This document shows, piece by piece, positions 11,186 through 23,422 of a DNA stretch of 64,000 bases; within the stretch, counting starts at the first letter, position 1, and the number at the start of each line of letters is the position of its first letter. A program made the translations under genes and the position numbers. The DNA is from Neoceratodus forsteri. Taxonomy: Eukaryota; Chordata; Ceratodontiformes; Ceratodontidae. Location of the stretch: positions 1,243,005,001 to 1,243,069,000 of the forward strand of contig CM057452.1 of assembly GCA_016271365.2 (NCBI GenBank). The letters run 5' to 3'. The notes below the pieces were generated by a model that worked only from the letters and a program-made list of their open reading frames with translations, made no database searches and was not told the origin of the DNA.

Positions 11186-12396
11186 TCACTGACTTCAACT
11201 TTTCAAAGCACGTCATGAAGTTGGACACTTTGCAGTAACTTCAACTTTGAAAACTTTACATGTAACTTCACCTTAGATATTGCTTTGAAGAAGATTTAGG
11301 CAACGTTTCCTCAGAAAGAGGCTGTAGGTCACATGCAACAGTTCCTGCATGTCACATGATACAGCTCTGTGTACACAGGGTCCTTTAGTTTTCTTTTGCA
11401 GTTTGTGTGAGTTGAAGGGTGCAGATCTGTTGCTATTTGATAATTGAAAAGCCATTAAAAAATAATCTTTTTCAGCTTCTTTCTGTATTTTCTACATCTT
11501 TTCTTTTTTAGGACTATCTTTCTGTGCTTAGGTCTTATTTTCTTTATATTTATGTACTTTTTTTCTACAGCCTTCTGTCTGTATCTTCCTTTTACTACTC
11601 TGTTCAGATGCTCTTGTTCTGTGAACTCTTGTGTAGTTACTATTTAGAATGTGTTTCCCATTTTTCTGCCTTTTCCCAATTCACTTTCATTTCATTTTTT
11701 TTTTACTTTTCATACCTTTTTATTTTAAATAAAAGTGAGTGGAGATGGAGAGGAAAGTGAGAGGCTTGGGAGTCACAGTGAGGAGAGGGAAGAAAGAGAG
11801 CAATCATGTGGTTGACAGATGTGACACGCCATCCCATACCTTTGAAAAGGCAATTTTTGGGAGCAGGAGCACTTGGCATTGGAACCAGACCCCCCCCCAA
11901 CAGTGCAGCACCAACAGCAGCATGCAGTAGTGGTACAACAGCAGCAGTTGACCTTGCTCCTGTAGGTCCTGTACCTGCTGCAGCACCTGCCCCTGTGGCC
12001 CCCCCATGATTGTGCTACCAACTGAGCCCCATTAGGAGGAAGAGTTCCTCACTGTACCATCTGGCTGCTCCACTTGGCAGCAGCAAAAGTTCTTTATTTG
12101 GGACTTTTTTGTAATTGAGCCCACTAACAACAGCAGGACAAGATGCACAGTTTGTGACATTCTTGCTCATCATGGTAAACATGGCAGCCATTTGGGCACA
12201 GGTGGTCAGCGCACCCAACATAAAGCGAGGCACTGCCAGGAGTGAGAGGAGCATTTGACTACTTGGACAAAGAATGATACAGCTGAGAGGGCTAGAAGGA
12301 GTGGCAGCCCTGCTTCTCCTTCTATGCCATGAGGTGGCTGGCATAAAAGGAGATGTTGAGGTGGGTAGTCAGACAGTGGACAGGTCCAAGAGAGGG

Positions 12397-12606
12397 TCAT
12401 AGAGGGGACACAGGAGAGTAAGAGAAGATGCTCCAGGCAGACTGGCTGCTAGGGGGAATCACCTGAGTACCAGTTAGTAAGAGCAGCACTTTCCGCTTGG
12501 GCCATGCTTTGCATATAAAATGAAGGAAACCAGCATTTTCCACACAATAAAATGGGAGATTAATAGCGATCATCTCCACCACAGAAGCATTCAATTCCCT
12601 GGCCAC
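12397..12606 (-). pseudogene. hAT transposase segment
   Basis: The reading ARELNASVVEMIAINLPFYC followed by VENAGFLHFICKAWPKRKV matches a hallmark hAT stretch: a helix, then PF-x-x-VE-x-x-GF, then a hydrophobic run and P. This segment lies just after the BED finger in such transposases, which agrees with the order here. The catalytic RNase H-like domain and the dimerisation C-terminus are not recognisable downstream (12400-11800), where Gln/Leu-rich and frame-broken sequence follows. Confidence 0.65.
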
Positions 12607-12902
12607 TGAATGACAGGGTGGAATTTAGATTACTTTAATAGAATGTCACTAACAGGTGGCTGGATCTTTTTTGGGTGGGTGCTTTTTGGGGAACAGTTTG
12701 TGCAGGTACCACATTGCTCAGAGGATCTCATAGATGGAGACTATGTCAAGAAACTTGTGACTTAACTGAGGGATTTTCTTTGAGTAATGCTGCTGCTGTT
12801 TCTCATCAGTGATTTCACAATTTCGGGTGTACTACTGACCTCTTCCTCCTCAACTGTCTTCCTCCACAATATCATCTGCCTCATTTCTGTCTCCTAAAAC
12901 AC

Positions 12903-13151
12903 CTATGGACACTTTCTGCTGATGTGCTTGCCACTTAGCCATGTTTTGACATTAAGAAGGGTATGCTGTTCACCTGTGCCAATACAAGACCCTTTTTTGC
13001 TATGGCTTACTCTGGCCTGACAAAACTGGTATATTGCCACATTGTCATCTTTTGGATCAGTAATAAAAATGTTCCACACAAGGGATTTTGAAGGACGCAC
13101 AAATTCATATGGAGCACCTGCTGTGGTAGTGTCGGTGTCCAGCACACCCAC
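12903..13151 (-). pseudogene. BED-type zinc finger of a hAT transposase (N-terminal remnant)
   Basis: The minus-strand reading contains SLVWNIFITDPKDDNVAIY, then QFCQARVSHSKKG, then TLLNVKTWLSGKHISRKC. This follows the BED plan: an aromatic-rich start, a C-x2-C pair, then His residues near LSGKH. The first Cys of the pair appears as Tyr, which would disrupt zinc binding. BED fingers bind DNA and sit at the N-terminus of many hAT transposases. The frame breaks at both sides. The start at 13151 is arbitrary, since upstream coding sequence may continue. Confidence 0.65.
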
Positions 13152-14560
13152 ACTTCCTTCTGTTCTGGGATGTGTTCCTTTGTGACAAAGGTTGTCTACC
13201 CTTCAATTTGGAAAATTTGTACACTGTTCTGTCACCTTTTGTTTTGTTTTTTTTCTTTTGAGGTTCCCACAACAATCGATGAAAGTGTTGTCCTCACCTT
13301 CACCCTCCATTTCTTCCTCCTCCTTCTTTCACAGGTCCTACTTATCCTCATTTTCCTGACGTGGCAGTGGCATGCACAACTCTGCCACTCAATCTACAGT
13401 AGACACAGGTCCACCACCAATAACCACTGGTGAGGACACTTTGGGATATTTTTTAGCACCACCATGTTTACTCACTGCTTTTGATAGGGCTGAGGACATT
13501 TCTGATAATATATCTTGGCTCTGACTGCCACCTCTCTCAACAAAAAGACCCACCAAATCAAGTGTTGTAAGCATTTTCTAACAGTGCCACTACCAGCACA
13601 CACTGCAGATATACTAGTAGTGCCACCACCCTTCCCACACCCTCATCTGCCTCCACCACTGCTCACCACTGCTGCCTTCCCTGCCTTTCCTCCCTGTCAA
13701 TCATTTATTTTCCCTTTTACTACTTATTCTTAAATGTGTAGAAGTACTACAGGCATCAGAAATAATGATAATGGCAAAATAGTTATGCTCAAATTAAAAG
13801 AATATGTCAAAATGACAAGAAAGAGTTACAGTATTATGAAAAATAATCAAAAATATGAACAACTACCTGCCAGAGCCCTAGACACATTTTAGTATTTTAA
13901 CAACACTGCAACACTGAGAGTGTACAGAAATTATGGTATATGAGAAAAATGAACTTTATTGAGAGAGACAGTGAAAACTGAAGATGCACTGGAAGTTTCT
14001 GAAACTAATTTAAAACTGTTGTAGGCTGCTGCAGACAAGAGCTTACCCCTCACCCACACGCAGCACAAGTCCAGCGCAGCAGCACCTACAGAAAGAGAAA
14101 GGAAAAAAAAAAACACTAACTGAACTGTAGCAAGATCATTCAAACTTAAGTATGCTGATGCAGAAAAGAGTACAATATGGCATTTACAAAATGTTTCTTT
14201 TATGCAATGACAGCTGTAGAAATAGTCAAAACTGAGCTCTTTTTTATGGAGCAGATCCTGTCTCTTGAATACACTTCCTAGAACTACACATGGCACAACT
14301 CAGCTCACCTGTTTCCTTCTAAAGTGTAAATATGTGATCTGCAACTTACAAGGTACTGTAACAGCACTGAATAACTCAGCCATTTTGCAAAGTCCCACTG
14401 AACTTTGCCAGCAAGGTTTAAGCTTCACAACTTTGCAAAGTTGCCAGTTTCTCGAAGTTTGACTTTGCAAAGTGTGAATAACTTCACAAAGTAGCAGGAC
14501 TTTGCAATGTTATTGCTAATTGAAGTTTTCTGAACTTCACTCATGTCTAATACAGATGAT

Positions 14561-17344
14561 TGATTACCCAGAAGGGGTAGATAAACTTACAAGGATACAT
14601 AATACATGAGGCATACTCCTAATGCCCCTAAAGTACAGAGGTCTCTCCACACATTTGGCTCTGCCCTCTGCAGTATATACATAGCAATTCCATGGAACAC
14701 TTTACAAGGTCCCTCATTTTACCAAGTGCCCTGTACACCAGTTCTGTAGCCCTTCAATTATTTACATGCAGTCATACAGATCTTATAACTTCGTCATCCA
14801 GAGGCCACAGTTTTTCTGTATTCTGACAGCAACACCCTCTGGTGCATGTGGAGTCTGCTGATACTCTTGCCTCTGAGAAGCCTTATCTTAACTGGTTAAC
14901 TCTCACTGGGCTTCCAGGCAAACTACCTTTACATACCTCAACAGGAGATCCTCAGCCAACATGTGTGACCCCTCCAGTCAGAGTACTTTTGATAGTTGAT
15001 TAGTGGAGGATTTCTCCTAGACTTCCCATTAGCTCCATACAAATATGGCCTAGACTGCCATCTCCACCACCTTATAACCATTCAATGAACTTCTGAGCTC
15101 CTCCCTTTAGGGGAGACCCACACCTCTGCAATGACATACTCTGCTGGTGGGATTGTAGTGCCTCAGGACTCCCAATTCTCCAGACTTTTTCTCTCTTGTC
15201 TCTGTTCTCAAATATATACTGTAGCTCTGTTTCTCTGCCCTCTCTCTCTTTCTTGCCTTTTTACTTCCTTGCTACCTCTGGGTATGAAATACCACTCCCC
15301 CCCATGGGAGAGAAGATGCTGCAAGTCTATTGGCATCTTGCTTTTTCTCTAGTCTAGAATCTGTGTAACCTCTGAACTGAGAGTATCACAGCTCAGCTCA
15401 GGCATGACTGAGCCATTGCTTGCCCCTTCCCTTTTGATAGGGGTGGAAGGAGCAGGTATTAACAAATTAAAGCCCAGCTACTGAGTAGATGTACAGGGCA
15501 TGCACAATAACATAGTAGACCATCACTGTTGGGGATGAAGCCAGGACTATTCAAGGACTCGGGTCTCTAATTTATACTTTAACCACTTTGTGACCATTCT
15601 AGAACAGTCAGGTATGTATGAGCCTGCTTACATACTCCTCTCATAGTCCCCTTGGGTCCCTCACAAGGCTATTTGTCACACTTTCTCTACAGGATGGTGA
15701 AAGGTAAGGGCCTACCTTTTTCCACTAATCTTCCCTCCTCCTCTGGGCAGCACAGGCAGGACTAAACAAGAAGCTTACTTGCTGACAGTCATGTGGCAGG
15801 GCGAGACTGCATGGGGAAAGAACTTGGGGCACCATTATTGCAGGTCTTGGCTATGCCACTTGGAGTATCTGATGGATCACTTCAACTACCAGCTGGTGTG
15901 GCACCTTTGCTATACTCAGACTTTACATTTCATTGACTTCAGTACACTTGGGTATCATGCATAGTATATCACCTCTACTCACTAGTCTTGAACCAATACA
16001 ATTGCTAAAGGGCCATATCTTGCACCCTGCCACCTTCAGCAGTACATGATGTCCATATCCAGATGTATTCTCTTCCTTTGGTGTGTCTCACACACAGTTA
16101 GTGAAAGGCAAAATGCTGAAATGAGGCCTAATTGCAAGTTCCTTCTGTAAAAATACAACATCCTAGACACAGACTTGGACAGAAAGATAAACCCCACAAT
16201 ATTCACAGAAAAACATCCATCATAGAACCCGCTATGCTGATATTCACCTAAAAAAGAAAAGTTGGTCTATAAAGCATACAGCATTCATGTTTTCTTATCT
16301 CATTTTCCATATTCCTTATACCAGTTCTTTCTACTTAGGTCAATGATGGTCTTTTCTTTCAACAAGTAAATCTGAAATGGAAAACACATCTGTCTCCCAA
16401 TGGTAGGATGAGCACGTACAGTAGGCAACTGAACTGCTGGTCCCTTCAATCTGGAGAGCTGGAAACATGTCCCCTCAGACAGGAGAACAACAGGAACAAA
16501 CTTTACTGTAGCCCTGCAAGCATGTAGATGTATAAGGCTCCTCAGTTACAGCCATCTTATCTACTCAACCCCCACTTCAGCATGGTGATTGGTTAACAGC
16601 TTCCTCATGGTGGCACCATCTGAACAGGGCATACTTATGTAGTGTCCATTCTGTAACACCTCCATTTTGTTTTAACAATCTTGTGCACATGGATGCAACA
16701 CCACATCTCCCAGGTATTTACCACACTCTCAGCCATCTTGTGGATCTCCTTCTTTCAGTGCATGTACACTGCTTTGTCCCCTTCTACAACCGAACACTTG
16801 ACCTCCTAAACAAGCATCTAGTGTCTGACCCACTCAACTTCCAGCCCAAAATGGTGAGGTATGTACAGAAAGTAGTACCCCTTCTCTGTCTCCATCTTTT
16901 GCTTGATAGCCCTGACTGCTTTCCACAACTTGGGCAGTCAGTGCTTATCATCATCACCAGTGGCAGCCACAGTTTGTCCCACCACACAGTCATTTACTTT
17001 TCCACAAGGGCAGTTTCACTTGAAGGGGAGGGTACAGCAATTGATGACTCCTCCCTCTTGGGGGTAGTAGTAGTGGTGTCAGCTTGGTCCACTCTGGCAG
17101 GCTTGGAGTTCATCCCTCACTTCCTACAGAACCACCTCAGACTCCTCCTCTGCATCTTGCTTGTTCTCTGGTGACTCATCTGGTTCTGCAGTGTAGATGG
17201 TTCATCTGGTTCTGGGTATCTTGCTGGTACTGTCCTCTTGGGAGAGCACAACAATGGGCTGAGAAACTGGCAACTGGGGGGGCCATGCTGAGGGCTGGTG
17301 ACCCCTTGCAGTGAGATCAGTTCCAACTGTATTTCCCAGAATCA
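14561..17344. other. Intergenic DNA, no gene supported
   Basis: No recognisable element. The longest open frame (16683-17174, plus) lacks any family signature. The opposite strand of 16680-17330 has acidic and basic stretches that could be a decayed coding region, but no domain could be named. Confidence 0.35.
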
Positions 17345-17462
17345 CAGGAAAAATAGAAGTTGAGAATGATTGGAGTGGTGCAGTGCAGTGGCTATGGGGT
17401 GGCAGTTTTACGAGACCTTCTAGAGACTGCGGTGCTGCCCCATCTGCACATACCTGTCTGGG

Positions 17463-18245
17463 TTGAGGGAGGAGGTTGCTAGGCTCCAGACAGAGTTGGG
17501 TAGGATTCAGACGACCTCCTCCCCCACCCAGGGGCTACCATACCTGCCACTATTACCTCAGAGGATGCCAGGGAGGAAGAATGACTGGACTGTGGTGGGC
17601 TTTGGAAGGGTTGGGATGGTGGGACTGAGGCACATTTGTCAACTGGTACCACTACATAATTCATATGCTGCTCTGACAGGATGGGACTGTCAAAAGGAGG
17701 CATCCATGGTAGTGACCAGGGAGAAAGTGGGGGCCATCCATTATGGAGATGCCAAAGAGGGTGGTTGAGGACCCCACAGGAGGAGGTTTAAACTTCTTGT
17801 GGGTGATTGGATTGTAAGGGGGATAGATTTGGGAAAAGGAAAGGAGGGAAGAGGCAGGTTAGATAACTAGCAGGAGCAACAGCCTGGAGGGATGGGAAGC
17901 AGATCCTGAAAATCGCTATGGTAGCAGGACAGTAGGGAGAGCTGGATGTCACTGCCCACCTGAGGACTAATGATGTGGCTAGAGACAGGGCTGGGAGGGA
18001 TAGTGCAGGGGGAGTTTAGTAAGCTGGGAGGGGTCTTAGATAGGTAGCTCACTCAGTGCCTTTTGCTGAGGTGCTGCCTGTCTACAACAGGGGTGAGGAG
18101 GGGGGGGATCTCTGCAGCAATGTCTTCAACTCATGGCTGAAGAAATGGTGTAGAGAAGAACTGTTTGGCTACATTGGGGAGTAAGGACCCACCCAGGAGG
18201 ATAAAGGCCTATACAGGGGTGATGGCCTGCATCTCTTTCTGTGTG
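17463..18245 (+). pseudogene. CR1 ORF1 remnant (esterase with altered nucleophile block)
   Basis: The opening REEVARLQTELGRIQ is a short coiled-coil-like segment also found in copy A (REEITCLQ). Further on, LVGDWIV (about 17795) stands where GDS is expected, so Ser has become Trp. HLRTNDVA (about 17960) replaces the GTND block. SWLKKWCREELFGYIG and GLYRGDGLHLF (18140-18235) match the C-terminal block with the Asp-x-x-His pair. Frameshifts and stops separate these pieces. With the nucleophile block changed and the frame broken, no esterase activity is expected. Confidence 0.7.
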
Positions 18246-18549
18246 AAGAACTGCAGTCCTCAGTTGACAGTTTAAATATTAGTTTAATGAACATTTAAAC
18301 TAGTTGAGGGTGATGGTGAAAGGAATCAGGGAGGCAGAAACTGCCCCTGTCCCCCACAGGCTGAAGTAGAGAGTAAGGAAAACCTGATGGGAGTAGAATC
18401 CCTCAGGGTGCAAATTAATAAAGAAAGCAGTGTGGTAGAGGTGGAGGGGGAAGGGAATGGGAGTATTAAAGAGAGAGGGGGAAGGAAGGATGGTAAAAAA
18501 GAAAGAAAGGTCGCAACAAGCAGAGTGCATACAAAATCTGTAAGACTAT

Positions 18550-19260
18550 GTGTGCAAATGCTAGAAGTCTAGGAAATAAGAATCCAGACCTAGATGCCAT
18601 CATGGCAGAAGCCAGCTGGGATACTGTGGTCATTACTGGGTCATGGTGCTCTGAAAACTATGCATGGGACATGGCCAGACCAGGCTATACTTTGTTCAGG
18701 AAGGACAGGATGTGAAGGAAAGGAGGGGCTGTGATGCTTTAGGTGAAAGAAAGCATAAAAGCAACAGAGATACAGGGAATATCAGGGGAGGCAGAGGTAC
18801 TGTGGGTCACACTGGAGTTGGGGAATGGAGCTACTATTTGCACTGCAAGTGATCAACAGACCTCCAGCACAGCGGGGGGAATTAGATAAGGCATTGTTGG
18901 AAGCCATTGGCAAAATGGCAGAAATGGAAGAGGTGCTGCTGATGGAGGACTTTAACCTACCAGATGTAGATTGGAGCCTCCCAACAGTGGCTTCCTGGAC
19001 TCTCTACAGGGAGCATTCCTCAAGGAACTAATCAGTTAACCCACTCATGAGGGGGCAGTACAGGACCTGGTACTCACTAACAGGGGCAGTATTGTGGATG
19101 TCAATGTTGGAGGCCACCTGGGGATGAAGGATCACCATATGGTGTGGTTTAATATAAGGATGGCTGCAGAAGTGAGTGACACAAGGGTGAGAGTCCTGGA
19201 CTGCAGGAGGGCAGATCTTATAAAGATGAGTGAATACCTCAGGGATGACCTGGTAGGTGG
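18550..19260 (+). pseudogene. CR1 ORF2 endonuclease segment of copy B
   Basis: The reading starts CANARSLGNKNPDLDAIMAE (about 18553), followed by VVITGSWCSEN where TETW is usual. LLMEDFNLPDVDW (about 18940-18975) replaces GDFN, and GHLGMKDHHMVWF (about 19110-19150) replaces SDHH. All three endonuclease signature blocks are therefore present but altered. The frame shifts several times. The segment stops at GGTAGGTGG, where the Rex1-like insertion begins. Confidence 0.75.
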
Positions 19261-19649
19261 GTATTTAGTTTATTAGTCTAGGAATTAATACCTTTGAGCC
19301 AGGGCTCTTTTACAAAGGTTCCACGTCACAAAGAACATTTAACAAAGCACGATACATATTACAGGTAAAACCAGACAGGAAAGTTACATCATAAATTTGC
19401 TATTAACAGTTTAATGCAGTAACGTTTATAAGTTTCATAGAAAAACAAGCTATAACAGGTTCAAGCGAGTAGACAATTTGGAGGTTAAGGAAACTTCCAG
19501 GGAGAGGGTGATCATTAGGCGCCAAAAGGAGGCTAGAGAGGATGGAAAGGTGGTGAGCGGGAGAGTAAGTGAGAGGGGACAGGAAAAAAGTGGGGGAGTG
19601 AGTTTGGGTGGGAGACAGGAAGTAGTAGAGGTACCAGAGGGTTCATTAG

Positions 19650-22610
19650 TCAGGGAGGAAGAGGCCTCAGATGTGAGGATGGACATGAGGAGTAGTAGTC
19701 TTTATCTAGCGCAATCACAGTTGCTAGTGGTGGTGAGGTGGGCATAGAGCATGGATTTGAAAGCTTCAAGCAAGGTTGAGGATAGAGTAGGTGGACTAGC
19801 ACATTGAACCATGTCGGGGCCCTATTCAAAGATCTTTGGCCCTGTGCAGTCTGGCATCTCGGAACCAGAAAAGGTTGATGCTCAGATCTGTGGAGGGTCG
19901 TGAGCCAGGATTCAGTCGGAGTAGGTTTTGAATACATAATGGAGTCAGTCCCAAGATAGATTTTTTGCCATTGTGCAGGTGAGATAAATAAGACTATTTG
20001 ATAGGTTCAACCAGCCTGATTCATAGTACAGATCACACATGTGAGTCAGTCTTTGAGCCCCCGTGAGGAGCCGGCAGGCCATATTTAGAGTGATTGAGAT
20101 ACGCCTTAGAGCAGTGGAGGTAGCTGAGCCATAAATAATAAGGCCATAGTCAATGATTGAGATTATAGAACTCTGTATAGCTATTCTCAATGCCGCTTGA
20201 TTTAGAAATTGAGGATTCACGGAATAGTATTCCAAAGGCGTTGGTTCACTGTTTTTCTCAGTGTTGTCAATGTGGGTTGCAAAAGGTGAGCCCTTGGTCA
20301 AAAGTGATGCCAAGGTATTTTAAAGTATTTACTTGGTCCAGTGTAATTCCCGCAGAGGTTTGTATGGTGAGTGGAGTATGCCTATTTTTGTTTTGGTGAT
20401 AGAAGAGCATGACTTTTGTTTTATTGTGGTTTAGCACAAGTTTACTATCCAGGAACCACCTTTCAACACTAGAGAAAGCAAGTTGCAGGCTTTTTCGTAG
20501 GGAGTTTGGATCCTTGTGGAAGAGAGAATTACAGCATCATCAGCGTATAAGATTATTTTCCTGGCAGATATCTGGGAGGGAGTTAAGGAACAGGCTAAAG
20601 AGGAGCGGTCCAAGAATTGATCCATGTGGTACACCGAGAGAACTGGTTTGAAGTCGGAGAGTTCATTAGAGATTTTACAGCCTGTGACCGATTGGACAGG
20701 TAACTTTTACCCAAGCACAAGGACCTTCGGCCAGGCCTAGGCTAGAAAGTAGGGAGGTAAGTAGGCCATGATGGACTGTGTCGAAAGCTTTTGTAAGATC
20801 GATAAAGACTGCACCTATTTGGCACCCTTTGTCCAGGGCTGAGTGGACTTCTCCAGAGAAATCAAGTAAGGCTGTTGTTGTACTATGTCCTTTCCTAAAG
20901 CCGTGCTGTTGATTACAGAGTAGATTGTATTTGTCCAGGTAATCAGAGAGTTGGTCTGCCACTATTCGTTCAAGTGCTTTGGAGAGGGGAGGGAGTATTG
21001 ATATTGGTCGATAGTTTCCTGTTGAGGTTTTGTCCCCCTTTGTGCACTGGCGTAACTATGGCAGATTTCCATTTGTTGGGAAATTGACTTTGTCAAAGTG
21101 ACAGATTAAGAATTTTTGCAAGGGGGTGAATTACTTCATCCAGGGTGAGAGACAGGATTTTTAGATCTAGCGTGTCACTACTTGTTCTGGATTTGGAGCA
21201 GGCCTTTCTTATGTACTTGTGTGCTTCGTGCACTTTGATTTTCTTGAAGTAAAATTGTGGTTTGTCATGAGGGGCATTTTGTGATACTAGGCTAGGCACA
21301 GGTAAGTCCGAGAAGAAATCTGGGGGGAGGACCCCACTAAGGTCTGTGAATGTCTTATTAAGTGCATCTGCAATAGACTTTGGGTCAAGAGTGGTGGATC
21401 CATCAACTTTCATAATGGTAGGTGACGATTTTGATTGTTTACCCTTTGTGTTTCGGATGTTGTCCCAAAAAGCTCTTCCATCACCCCAGGTGGATTCAAG
21501 GGCATTTTTGAAATAGGCTCTTCATTTGCCTAATTTGTGAGGTACATCTATTTCGTGCCTGCTTGTATTTTAGGGTATCATGAGGTGAGCCTGTGTCTCT
21601 GGCAACTGCCCAGAGGTGGTCCCGAACCTTGAGCTCGGCAAGTAGTTTGGCAGTAATCCATGGATTTGATAAGCTTTGATTTTATTTTTACTGGGAATAT
21701 AAATGTATAGGCAGAGTTGAAAAGATTTAATGAAGTATTCTAGTGCGGTATTAATATCAGTTGATTCAAGGATTGGCGTCCAGTCCTGTTGTAGGAGATG
21801 GGTTTTCAACTTGATAAGATTCCCATAAGGCAATACTCTGCTTGTTATAACTTTGGGGGTGGCTTGAGAAATTTATTAGACCAGGTACAGGACACTGGGA
21901 GTGGTCACTGAGAGAGTCAGGGAGGACTTTAATGTTTTTATCCGGTCAGGGTGATTTGTGAGAACCCAGTCAATAAGGGTGCTTGTACCAGTTTTGTAAT
22001 TTTTCGGGTGGGGAGGTTACCATCTGAGTCAGGTTTGCTGCTAGGATGTCATCTTTGTAAGAGCCAGTGTCAGAGGTGAGCCAGTTTATGTTGAAATCCC
22101 AGAGGAGGAGGAGGAGGAGCTCATTTTCAGAGGGCTGCAGACTAACAAAATCAAGTACAGACTTAATACTGGCATGGTGGTCTTTTGGAGGGATATAGAC
22201 TGCGGCCACTGTGAGAACTTTGTTTTGTGCACCAAGAAGCAGTTTGATAGAGAGGAGTTGCATCTGTGTATTTGTGGGGGTGAAGCTGCCGCGTTGACAG
22301 GAGAGGTTGTCCTTTATGTAGATAGCACAGCCCCCACCTTTCTTGCTTGCCCAGTCGAGTCTGAAAAGATTGTAGCCTTCAAGCGAGACCGCATGATCCA
22401 GGGTGCTGGGAGATAGCCAGGTTTCCACAATGGCTAGTATATCAGGGTTTTTTTGTCCAGCAAGAGTTTGAAGAGATGCCAATTTGGGAAGGAGGCTGCA
22501 GATATTTAGAGTGATAATGGAGAGACCACTACCAACTTTCCCTGTTTTTGTCGGCTTCAGTGCAACAGGACCAGGGTTTGGGTGTATCAACCAGATATTA
22601 AAAGTAGGAG
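19650..22610 (-). pseudogene. Rex1-like ORF2 remnant: endonuclease and reverse transcriptase
   Basis: The N-terminus reads HPNPGP then LNICSLLPKLASL. The endonuclease shows VETWLSPS, GGGCAIYIKDNL and WDFNINW (GDFN changed), with an SDHSQCPV block near 21910 in a shifted frame. RT blocks are QQHGFRKGHSTTTALLDF, GAVFIDLTKAFDTVHHGLL (about 20820-20760) and ILYADDAVI (about 20550). The C-terminal part has IIDYGLIIYGSAT, GAQRLTHMCDLYYESGWL and FLVPRC-TAQGQRSLN. The DYG-IIY and Y-K/S-GWL features are typical of Rex1-clade LINEs, not CR1. About six frameshifts break it. No ORF1 is evident upstream. Confidence 0.75.
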
Positions 22611-23224
22611 GAGCAGGAGTTTCAGCGATGCTATTAGTGAGTTCATAATAGGTTGGAGTGAGTTTCTGCTTGTACTTTTAAGATGTTTGGATTGTCTTCT
22701 GGAGTCCCAGTAGAGGGTGATCGTTAGTGAGTTATAATGATGTGGCAGTTTCCAATTAGGAAATATGGCTCTTGCACCCAGGTATTAATTGGGTGATGTT
22801 TGTTTAAGACTTCAGGTAAAGCCATGTACAATATTTTGGGTAGTAGTATAGAAAGGTGAGGTAGGTGGAGGGTAGGGTAGGCGGAGGGAGTTGGCATAAA
22901 GGGAAAAGGAGGGTGAGGGTGAGCAGGAACAGGTGGTGGGGACTAAGCCAAAGCATTTTTTTAGCGAGGCAGGAGAGAGCCGAGAAGTAGTGTGGGCTAG
23001 GCAGTCGGGGGGGTGGCGAGCAATAGGAGGGTGGTGGGGTACGGATTTTAGTGGGCTAAGGTGGATAGCTAAGCACTATGGTGAAGTACAGAGAAAAATG
23101 AAAAAAAAAAAAAGACTGGGAGGGTTTGGTGCCAGAGGGTTTAAGAGAAGTACTATAGTACTGTTGAGATCCAGGATCAATATAATATGTTAAAGTTCCT
23201 GAAAGGTGATAAACTGTGGCCTGG

Positions 23225-23422
23225 GCATATGCAATGTGTAAAATCCTTTTGTCTATATGTTTCCTTTGTTCTTCAAAGTCCTCAGAGATAAGTACAATAC
23301 CTTGGGAGTAGGTCAGACAGTAGGCATATGCAATGTGTGAAATCCTTTTGTCTGTATGTTTCCTTTGATCTTCAAAGTCCTCAGAGACAAGTACAATACC
23401 TTTGGAAAAGGTCAGACAAAAA
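23225..23422 (-). repeat. Two 99-bp tandem monomers in the Rex1-like 5' region
   Basis: The unit beginning GCATATGCAATGTG at 23225 repeats at 23324 with few changes (for example CTATATG to CTGTATG). A third, more diverged partial unit follows to about 23510 (TTCCTTTGTTCTTTAAAGTC). They lie upstream of ORF2 in the element's orientation. A promoter role is possible by analogy with other LINEs that have 5' monomers, but is unproven here. Confidence 0.65.

Larger units (their letters stand above)
11190..14560 (-). mobile_element. Decayed hAT-type DNA transposon
   Basis: The element is placed by a BED zinc-finger remnant (13151-12903) and a hAT transposase segment (12606-12397), both on the minus strand. 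Both outer regions are dense in AACTTC/GAAGTT and ACTTTGCAAAG motifs: 11200-11290 on one side and 14380-14550 on the other, as in hAT subterminal repeats. The right end reads GAAGTTTTCTGAACTTCACTC. Exact terminal inverted repeats and the 8-bp target duplication could not be fixed by eye, so the ends are approximate. Confidence 0.6.

Noticed and set aside
13931..14296. 121-codon minus-strand open frame
   Set aside because: It lies in the noncoding end of the hAT element and shows no similarity to BED, hAT or any other domain.
16683..17174. 163-codon plus-strand open frame
   Set aside because: The sequence is Leu/Ser/His-rich without any family motif. The opposite strand looks more protein-like but could not be assigned.
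18664..18852. Separate short gene in the 18.6-18.9 kb region
   Set aside because: The sequence corresponds to a frameshifted part of the CR1 copy B endonuclease, not to an independent gene.
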